Assembly: GCA_029225065.1 (NCBI GenBank)
Contig: JAQXVT010000011.1
Coordinates: forward strand, 1-60,041
Length of the DNA: 60,041 nt
Source: Lachnospiraceae bacterium
GTDB lineage: Bacteria; Bacillota; Clostridia; Lachnospirales; Lachnospiraceae
Direction: 5' to 3'
Part shown: in pieces, positions 53,395-60,041 of the stretch
Layout: each line of letters starts with the position of its first letter
Position numbering within the stretch: position 1 is the first letter of the stretch
The notes under the pieces: generated by a model
Database searches by the model: none
What the model saw: only the letters and a program-made list of their open reading frames with translations
What the model was told of the DNA's origin: nothing
Program-made: the position numbers and the translations under genes

Positions 53395-55758
53395 ATGGAA
53401 TACTATGCAAAGTCAAAAACAAAAGAATTACTGGAAAAAGAAAAGAAAAAATTGATGGATCTGCTTTTAGATGCAGAGGAAATGCTGGCAGAAGAGCTTA
53501 CAGAATCAGAAAAAAAGGCAATTAAACAGAGCATTTACAAAATTGAGAGTGCAGTGTGTGAGAAACAGAAAACATTAAAAGAGCATGAAGAAGAAATTGT
53601 TACCTGTGCTGAAAAATTTTTTGAAGAATATGGAAGATATTTCACAGAAAAGGAACGAAAACTGGTCATTGAATCATGTCGCCTGCATGATCTTGGAAAA
53701 GTCAATTACATTTTTCAGGCGATAGTGTCATCTGAGCTAAAAAAAGAAAACCATGTGCAGCAGATTCCACATGGTTTTCTGAGTGGGCTTTCAATAAATA
53801 TGACTGACTTTCGGAAATTATCAGAATCTTTTTCAAAAGATGATTTCAGAGCAATGATTACAGCAATATATTATCATCATGACCGGGAAGATCATTATGA
53901 TGCAGATCAAATACAAAAATATGCGAAGGATTATTACCTGGATGCGCTGGAGCAGTATACAGGGAAAAAACTAGGAAAACTATATGTCAGTAACCTGGAT
54001 AAGTTGCTGTTCCGCAACAGGGGAACAGAGGACAGGCTTCCAATTCCTGAAAAAGAATGGGAAGAGTATCTTTTAATAAAAGGACTTTTAAACAAATTTG
54101 ATTATGCAGTGAGCGCCGGCTATGTGGAAGCAGAAATAGAGCCGGATCTGAAGAAAAAAGAACTGAAAAAGAAGGTGCAGGACTATCTGACTGATAAGGA
54201 ACTGCGTCCGGCACAAAAGTATATGATGGAGCATACAGAAGAAAACCTGATAGTGATTGCTCCTACTGGTTCGGGAAAGACAGAAGCAGCGTTGCTATGG
54301 CTGAATGGTGAAAAAGGTTTTTATACTCTTCCTCTTAAGGTATCCTCCAATGCGATTTATGATCGGATCAGACACCGATATGGGTATGAAAATGCGGCAT
54401 TGCTGCATTCAGACAGTATGTCCGTATATTTAAGTGAGGAGGGTATAGAGGCCGATGAAAAATATCACCGTGCAAAAATGCTGGCGTGGCCTGTGACGGT
54501 ATGCACCGTGGATCAGTTGCTCAAATTCAGTTACAGGGCACTTGGAACAGAAATTTTTGCGGCAACGTTAAAATATTCCAAACTAATTTTGGACGAGATA
54601 CAGTCTTATTCGCCGAAAATTATTGCGACGATATTGTATAGCCTTGTAACGATTCAGAGGCTTGGAGGAAAGTTTGCAATTGTTACAGCGACGTTCCCAC
54701 CAGTATTGACGCATTTCATGAAGAGGTATGGTTTATGCGAGGAAAAACAGTATCATAAAATTGATTTTTCAGAAGGGGTAACTCGGATTCGGCATAAAAT
54801 TCAGATTCGCTTTAGTGAAATGGATGTGGAAGAAATTCTGAAGCAAGGAAAAACCAGGAAAGTGCTTGTGATCTGTAACACCATTAGCAGCGCACAGAAA
54901 TTGTATGCACAGATGGCAGAGCGAACGGAAGAAGTTTGGCTTCTCCATTCCTGTTTTTTGCGCAAAGATCGAAGAAAGTTGGAAAATGAAATTCTGAAAT
55001 TTTCAGAGACTACAGGAAAAAACGGTATCTGGATATCTACACAAATCGTAGAAGCGAGTCTTGACATTGATTTTGATGTGCTGCATACCGAGATGTGTAC
55101 TGCAGACAGCCTGCTGCAGCGGCTTGGACGCTGCAATCGAAGCGGCAGATACATTCCGGAGGACGCAAATGTGATCGTGTATGTCAATCGAAATGGTATT
55201 GGAAAGAACGGTGTATATGATACGTTTTTGTATGAGCGATCTGTTAACTATCTGAAGAAATATGAAAATATCCAGTTTTCAGAGCAACTGAAGACCGAAT
55301 ATATGAATTATGTATATGCGACGGAAGAAATAAAAAACAGCGAATATTACAAAGAAATTGAAAAGACACTGAAAGAACTAGAAGAAATTCACTGCGCTGA
55401 GTATACAAAAAAGGAGGTGGATAGGCAATTCAGGGGAATTGAGAGTGTCATTGTTATGCCGGAACGCATTTATGAAAAGAATCGGGAATTTATCGACAAA
55501 AGTATAGAATTACTGTCTGTAGCGTATATGGGACAGGAGATAAAAACTATGATTCGAAAAAGACTGGAAGATCTTACAGTGAGTGTGAGCGGATTTAAAA
55601 GCAAAAAAATGCAGGCAGATCAGATGACAATCGGGCAGAGAGAACAGAAAAAAGTGACAAATATTCATCGGGCGAATGTGAAGTATGAGTTTGACGAGGA
55701 AGCCTGTCGTGGCCGTGGACTGGTGCTAAATGAGGAAGAAACGGACAATTTTTTTTGA
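53395..55758 (+). CDS. cas3: CRISPR helicase-nuclease Cas3
   Basis: The 787-residue protein has an N-terminal charged helical stretch, the HD nuclease domain (SCRLHDLGKVNYIFQ, and YYHHDRED near residue 162), and a superfamily 2 helicase: Walker A APTGSGKTEAAL near residue 292, LILDEIQSYS (Walker B), TATFPP, and the C-terminal QIVEASLDIDFDVL and QRLGRCNRSG motifs. It degrades target DNA after Cascade recruitment. ATG 53395 follows AGTAGGA; an in-frame ATG at 53344 lies within the terminator. It follows Cas5 by a terminator. Confidence 0.94.
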   Translation: MEYYAKSKTKELLEKEKKKLMDLLLDAEEMLAEELTESEKKAIKQSIYKIESAVCEKQKTLKEHEEEIVTCAEKFFEEYGRYFTEKERKLVIESCRLHDLGKVNYIFQAIVSSELKKENHVQQIPHGFLSGLSINMTDFRKLSESFSKDDFRAMITAIYYHHDREDHYDADQIQKYAKDYYLDALEQYTGKKLGKLYVSNLDKLLFRNRGTEDRLPIPEKEWEEYLLIKGLLNKFDYAVSAGYVEAEIEPDLKKKELKKKVQDYLTDKELRPAQKYMMEHTEENLIVIAPTGSGKTEAALLWLNGEKGFYTLPLKVSSNAIYDRIRHRYGYENAALLHSDSMSVYLSEEGIEADEKYHRAKMLAWPVTVCTVDQLLKFSYRALGTEIFAATLKYSKLILDEIQSYSPKIIATILYSLVTIQRLGGKFAIVTATFPPVLTHFMKRYGLCEEKQYHKIDFSEGVTRIRHKIQIRFSEMDVEEILKQGKTRKVLVICNTISSAQKLYAQMAERTEEVWLLHSCFLRKDRRKLENEILKFSETTGKNGIWISTQIVEASLDIDFDVLHTEMCTADSLLQRLGRCNRSGRYIPEDANVIVYVNRNGIGKNGVYDTFLYERSVNYLKKYENIQFSEQLKTEYMNYVYATEEIKNSEYYKEIEKTLKELEEIHCAEYTKKEVDRQFRGIESVIVMPERIYEKNREFIDKSIELLSVAYMGQEIKTMIRKRLEDLTVSVSGFKSKKMQADQMTIGQREQKKVTNIHRANVKYEFDEEACRGRGLVLNEEETDNFF

Positions 55759-55772
55759 AAATAAATAGTGAA

Positions 55773-55800
55773 CGGTGATTGTGAGCATCTACTTTACTCG
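55773..55800 (+). repeat. Copy 9 of the dispersed small palindromic repeat
   Basis: GGTGATTGTGAGCATCTACT followed by TTACTC, between cas3 and cas4; a weaker copy of GCGGATTGTGAATATCCGC. It argues against starting cas4 at GTG 55768. Confidence 0.4.
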
Positions 55801-55833
55801 GAAGAATGCTTATATCCGACGGGAGGGAATGGC

Positions 55834-56328
55834 TTGAAAGGTAAAATAACAGGAGTAATGGTCTATTATTATTTTGTCTGCAAACGGAAACTTTGGTATT
55901 TTTGCCATGAGATCAACATGGAGGCAGAAAATGAAAATGTGCTACTTGGTAAACTGCTGGATGAGAACAGTTATCGGGAAAAAGAGAAGCACATCAATAT
56001 AGACAATGTAATTAATATTGATTTTATCAAGGAAAAGCACGAACTGCATGAGATAAAGAAAAGTAAAGCAGTAGAGGATGCCGGTTTGTGGCAGATGAAA
56101 TATTACCTCTACTATATGCAGGAGCGGGGAGTGAAGGAACTGACCGGAGAAATCGATTATCCGCTTTTGAAGAAGAAAGTTTCGGTTGAATTATCAGAAG
56201 AAGACTGTAACAAAATAAAAGAGATTTCAAAGGAGATTATAGAAATTCAAAATACGTCCAGCGTTCCGGCGATGAAAAAACAGGGAATATGTAAAAAATG
56301 TGCCTATTTTGATTTATGCTTTATTTAG
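55834..56328 (+). CDS. cas4: CRISPR adaptation exonuclease Cas4
   Basis: The 164-residue protein has the Cas4 layout: ITGVMVYYYFVCKRKLWYFC with a first cysteine, HEIKKSKAVED with the RecB-family E-x-K, and the C-terminal CKKCAYFDLC that completes a [4Fe-4S] site. It helps select PAM-containing prespacers. The start is taken as TTG 55834 behind GGGAGGG; the longer frame from GTG 55768 would read through a dispersed repeat. It is followed by cas1 after 36 bases. Confidence 0.9.
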   Translation: MKGKITGVMVYYYFVCKRKLWYFCHEINMEAENENVLLGKLLDENSYREKEKHINIDNVINIDFIKEKHELHEIKKSKAVEDAGLWQMKYYLYYMQERGVKELTGEIDYPLLKKKVSVELSEEDCNKIKEISKEIIEIQNTSSVPAMKKQGICKKCAYFDLCFI

Positions 56329-56364
56329 CCGAGTCAGACAAAAGGATATCAGGAAGGTGATAGA

Positions 56365-57357
56365 GTGAAACAAAGTTTTTACGTATATAATAATGGGGAT
56401 TTAAAACGAAAAGACAATACGCTGCAATTTACAAGCTATGATGGCCTAAAAAGAGATATTCCAATCGAACGGATCGAGGATATTTATGTAATGTCCGAGA
56501 TGACGTTTAACACAACGTTTTTAAGCTACATTTCACAATATGGAATTCCAATCCATTTTTTTAACTATTATAGTTTTTATACCGGAAGTTTTTACCCGAG
56601 GGAAAGTCTGTTGGCGGGGAATCTCCTGGTAAAACAGGTGGAACATTACACGAATAATGTCAAGCGGCTTACAATTGCGCAGAAATTAATCGATGCAGCA
56701 GCAGATAATATCTACCGAAATCTTCGCTATTATAATGGCCGAGGAAAGAAGGTTGAGGCAAATATGCACGAAATTGATGAATTGCGCAAAAAAATATTGA
56801 AAACAGCTTCCGTTGAAGAACTGATGGGAATAGAAGGAAATATTCGGAAACAATACTATGCGGCATGGAACGAAATTATAAATCAGGAAATTCAGTTTGA
56901 GAAGAGAGTCATGCATCCACCCGACAATATGATTAATTCTCTGATTTCTTTTGTGAATTCACTTATTTATTCGAAGGTATTAGGCGAGATTTATCATACA
57001 CAGCTAAATCCTACAATTAGCTATCTGCATGAACCGGGATTTCGTCGTTATTCGCTGAGCCTGGATATTGCAGAGATATTTAAGCCGCTGATCGGCGATC
57101 GATTAATTTTTACATTGCTGAATCGAAATCAGATCAATGAAAACAGCTTTACAGAAGAATTAAATTTTCTTCATCTAAAAAAGGAAGCCTCGAAACTAAT
57201 CGTAAATGAATTTGAGGCCAGAATGAAGAAAACGATCATGCACAAGGAATTAGGCAGACAGGTATCCTACCAGTACTTGATGCGCCTGGAGGCTTACAAG
57301 TTAATTAAGCACTTAATTGGCGAAAAAGAATATGAGGGATTCAGAATCTGGTGGTGA
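56365..57357 (+). CDS. cas1: CRISPR integrase Cas1
   Basis: The 330-residue protein has the type I-B Cas1 pattern: QSFYVYNNGDLKRKDNTLQF, a beta-rich N-terminal domain and the helical catalytic domain with SLISFVNSLIYSKVLGEI, TQLNPTISYLHEPGFRRYSLSLDIAEIFKPLIGDR. Metal ligands are the glutamate of NEIINQE-type helices, the histidine of YLHEPG and the D/E of LDIAEIF. It inserts new spacers together with Cas2. GTG 56365 is the start, with GGAAGGTG nearby. It is separated from cas2 by 31 bases. Confidence 0.94.
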   Translation: MKQSFYVYNNGDLKRKDNTLQFTSYDGLKRDIPIERIEDIYVMSEMTFNTTFLSYISQYGIPIHFFNYYSFYTGSFYPRESLLAGNLLVKQVEHYTNNVKRLTIAQKLIDAAADNIYRNLRYYNGRGKKVEANMHEIDELRKKILKTASVEELMGIEGNIRKQYYAAWNEIINQEIQFEKRVMHPPDNMINSLISFVNSLIYSKVLGEIYHTQLNPTISYLHEPGFRRYSLSLDIAEIFKPLIGDRLIFTLLNRNQINENSFTEELNFLHLKKEASKLIVNEFEARMKKTIMHKELGRQVSYQYLMRLEAYKLIKHLIGEKEYEGFRIWW

Positions 57358-57388
57358 TGGGCGAAGCGGTTTTGACAGGGGGAAAATA

Positions 57389-57667
57389 ATGTATGTAATT
57401 TTGGTATATGATATTTGTCTGAAAGGAAATGGCGCAAGACGTCTTTCACGCGTGTTTAAGACATGCAAAAAATATTTGCATCATATTCAGGATTCTGTTT
57501 TTGAAGGCGAACTATCAAAAGTTCAGTTGTTGCAGTTGCAGCAGGAATTGAAAAAAACAGTGGATCAGGAACTTGACTCGGTCATCATCTTTAAAAGCAG
57601 GCAAGAAAAATGGCTGGACAAAGAATTTTGGGGAAAATCCGATGACGCAACAGATTTTTTACTCTGA
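57389..57667 (+). CDS. cas2: CRISPR adaptation protein Cas2
   Basis: The 92-residue protein begins MYVILVYDICLKGNGARRLS with the conserved Asp of the beta-alpha-beta fold, followed by KYLHHIQDSVFEGELSKVQL and FKSRQEKWLDKEFWGK. It forms the Cas1-Cas2 integrase. ATG 57389 follows AGGGGGA. The CRISPR leader begins directly after it. Confidence 0.94.
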   Translation: MYVILVYDICLKGNGARRLSRVFKTCKKYLHHIQDSVFEGELSKVQLLQLQQELKKTVDQELDSVIIFKSRQEKWLDKEFWGKSDDATDFLL

Positions 57668-57856
57668 CTGTCGACCTCTGATAGCCCTCAAAGTGCTGGA
57701 GATCGACAAAATCTTAAAAATACAGCAAAAATGAGGCTGGAAGATATGAACTACGCAAAAGCAAACCCAGAAATGCAAACCTGAACAGGAGTGATGGACG
57801 AGATCGACAAAAAGTGATAGAATAAGAGCGATGTAGAGTGGGAAAGCAGAGAACGG
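57668..57856 (+). promoter_or_regulatory. CRISPR leader
   Basis: The 189-base AT-rich leader lies between cas2 and the first perfect repeat. GAGATCGACAAAA occurs twice (57699-57711 and 57800-57812), with a near-inverse TGTCGACCTC at 57670-57679. No strong consensus promoter is clear; ATGGAC and TAGAAT are candidate boxes near 57794-57822. The intact repeats at this end and decay at the far end support this being the active side. Confidence 0.75.
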
Positions 57857-59997
57857 GTTTAAATAGAAACATATTGGAATGTAAAGGAAAGACATACGCG
57901 CGCGCGGTCAATCGGCGCGTTGTTTAAATAGAAACATATTGGAATGTAAAGAACGTAGGCTATTCTCAGGCATACCGGAATCAGCAGTTTAAATAGAAAC
58001 ATATTGGAATGTAAAGGCAGTACATCCGCTTCTACGGTGACGGAGGCAGTGCTTGTTTAAATAGAAACATATTGGAATGTAAAGTAAATCCAGATTCGCT
58101 TTCTCCGAAAATGAGATCAGTTTAAATAGAAACATATTGGAATGTAAAGTTTTTAATCCTCCTTAAATAAATCCTCAAATGTTGTGTTTAAATAGAAACA
58201 TATTGGAATGTAAAGGGGCGGGGATCATGCGTATCGTGTCCTGGATGTACGTTTAAATAGAAACATATTGGAATGTAAAGTCGCCGAGAGGAAATCCTCC
58301 CGCTTTTAGCGCATACCAGTTTAAATAGAAACATATTGGAATGTAAAGGCTTTTTGTCTGCAATGGTCCACAGACTGTCCCCAGGTTTAAATAGAAACAT
58401 ATTGGAATGTAAAGGTATTACCCGTTCAATAATTCAAAACAGACTGTTGCGGTTTAAATAGAAACATATTGGAATGTAAAGATGAATGAGCTGGAAGATC
58501 TGGTAAAGTCCACTGTGTTTAAATAGAAACATATTGGAATGTAAAGATGTTTATATGATCGGCAATGAAAAGCGTTGGTTTGGTTTAAATAGAAACATAT
58601 TGGAATGTAAAGGACGGAGAAACATACCCACCCAGCGCATCAAGAGGGTTTAAATAGAAACATATTGGAATGTAAAGGTAAAATTTCTTTCTGATGAATT
58701 GAAGCGGCGTGGAGTTTAAATAGAAACATATTGGAATGTAAAGAACATACGGTTTATCATTTCTGCGCCCTGCTGTCGCGTTTAAATAGAAACATATTGG
58801 AATGTAAAGTTAGCTTTTTCAGCAGTTGTTCGTGCATTGCTTTAGTTTAAATAGAAACATATTGGAATGTAAAGGTCATCGCAATCAGCGCAGAACTGAA
58901 CATCATGGACGGTTTAAATAGAAACATATTGGAATGTAAAGGCGTGACACTGGAAGCAGTGCTCGCAGCAGAAAGAGTTTAAATAGAAACATATTGGAAT
59001 GTAAAGTTCGAAACAGGAAATTGCGATTGAATGCAATCTCTGGTTTAAATAGAAACATATTGGAATGTAAAGCACAGGCAGCAACAACAGGCAGACAGAG
59101 AGTTGCAGTTTAAATAGAAACATATTGGAATGTAAAGTACAATAACGCTCAGCATCATACAGGTGCAAAAATGTTTAAATAGAAACATATTGGAATGTAA
59201 AGAGCTGACCGAGCAGCCGGCAAAAACAACCGATACACAGGTTTAAATAGAAACATATTGGAATGTAAAGGTATAAAGGCGGAAACATGACGCTGAAGGA
59301 TGGAAAGTTTAAATAGAAACATATTGGAATGTAAAGTTAAGAAAGCCCTGAAATCCGGTTGCCTTGTTCTGTGTTTAAATAGAAACATATTGGAATGTAA
59401 AGCTTGTAGAGTACAACTTCGGAGCAGATGCGAACGTCGTTTAAATAGAAACATATTGGAATGTAAAGTCGAATGTTTTACATCAGGCAGAAGACCTGGT
59501 TGTAGTTTAAATAGAAACATATTGGAATGTAAAGATAAGAATACACCACCACATTATTATGAACGGTGGAGTTTAAATAGAAACATATTGGAATGTAAAG
59601 CAGGTAAGTATGAACCATACAAGGACGCGGAAAGTAGTTTAAATAGAAACATATTGGAATGTAAAGCCAGGCGGATAACCTGTGTTTGCGTCGGTGTCAA
59701 CCGTTTAAATAGAAACATATTGGAATGTAAAGTTGAGTCCGTTTGACTTAAGCAGCCGCTGTAACAGGTTAAAATAGAAACATATTGGAATGTAAAGGTC
59801 AATCGTCAAGGCGTATACCGGGTGCGAAAGCGAGTTTAAATAGAAACATATTGGACTGTAAAGTACTATGAGGCGTTCGGAATTTCACAACGGCTTGACA
59901 GTTTAAATAGAAACATATTGGAATGTAAATAATGGAGATCCGGATGCGGGAAACATGCCGAGAATTGGGTTAAATAGAAACATTTTGGAATGTAAAT
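57857..59997 (+). CRISPR. Type I-B CRISPR array, 33 repeats and 32 spacers
   Basis: The 30-bp repeat starts GTTTAAATAG, has AAACATATTG in the middle and ends GGAATGTAAAG. Twenty-nine copies are identical. The last four vary: one change at 59768, one at 59834, the last base G to T at 59901, and three changes at 59968. Spacers are 35-38 bp (most 35 or 36), none duplicated. The leader is at the cas2 side. No further repeat is seen in the final 44 bases. The 3' end resembles I-B repeats such as those of Clostridioides (GTATGTAAAT). Spacers were not matched to any source. Confidence 0.98.
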
Positions 59998-60041
59998 ACA
60001 TATCTTATAAATAAGGAAATTAGTGATTTTTCCAGGTGCGA

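Noticed and set aside
55768-55833. A longer Cas4 beginning at GTG 55768
   Set aside because: The added 22 codons read through a copy of the dispersed repeat, and TTG 55834 has a far better ribosome binding site.
57659-59802. Open frames through the CRISPR array with repeated LHSNMFLFK or LNRNILECK peptides on either strand
   Set aside because: They are translations of the 30-bp repeats and spacers; they have no ribosome binding sites.

Overview
The window comes from the chromosome of an anaerobic Gram-positive Clostridia bacterium, most likely Lachnospiraceae. The basis is the gene order of the ribosomal superoperon, a long form of L17, zinc-type S14 and L36, a Gram-positive adenylate kinase with a four-cysteine lid, strong AGGAGG ribosome binding sites, and a gut-commensal accessory set (tannase/UbiD, GH38 mannosidase, ATP-dependent PEP carboxykinase). 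No tRNA, rRNA, transposase or prophage gene was recognised.

Region 1 (1-12076, all +) is the end of the S10/spc/alpha superoperon: rplN (partial), rplX, rplE, rpsZ, rpsH, rplF, rplR, rpsE, rpmD, rplO, secY, adk, map, a KOW protein, infA, rpmJ, rpsM, rpsK, rpsD, rpoA and rplQ, closed by a strong terminator. Several gaps are unusually long and structured: rpsZ-rpsH, secY-adk, infA-rpmJ, rpmJ-rpsM and rpoA-rplQ.

Region 2 (12243-19425) holds a cytosolic beta-lactamase-fold hydrolase and a likely tannin/gallate module: a UbiD-family decarboxylase (-), a divergent LysR regulator, a UbiX flavin prenyltransferase fused to an LpdD-like prenyl-flavin chaperone, and a subtype-B-like tannase. Tannase would release gallate, UbiX would make prenyl-FMN, LpdD would help deliver it and UbiD would decarboxylate the acid. 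A LysR-type box, a promoter and an immediate terminator hairpin precede the fusion gene.

Region 3 (19497-48958) is a mosaic: an RlmI-like methyltransferase, an alpha/beta hydrolase followed by a 109-bp palindrome, an FMN-binding split-barrel protein, half of an FMN riboswitch and gene remnants, an acetyltransferase, a MATE exporter, an ABC exporter, an odd AAA-type ATPase, GH38 mannosidase, pckA, a BlaI/M56 sensor system paired with a secreted SH3 protein, a small Cys protein, a YgbA-like protein with an apparent frameshift, a CydDC-like ABC pair, a lipase/DUF6320 acyltransferase pair and a CobW-like GTPase. A small palindromic repeat recurs across this region.

Region 4 (48960-60041) is a complete type I-B (Tneap-like) CRISPR-Cas locus: cas6-cas8b1(cst1)-cas7(cst2)-cas5-cas3-cas4-cas1-cas2 and an array of 33 repeats and 32 spacers. 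Upstream of cas6, on the opposite strand, lies a promoter followed at once by two degenerate copies of the CRISPR repeat. The sequence after the first copy matches, over an 11-nt perfect seed and 15 of 17 positions, a site with a 5'-CCT motif that abuts the -35 box of the cas promoter. This looks like a mini-crRNA (CreR-like) through which Cascade would repress its own operon. It is the most exciting signal in the window.
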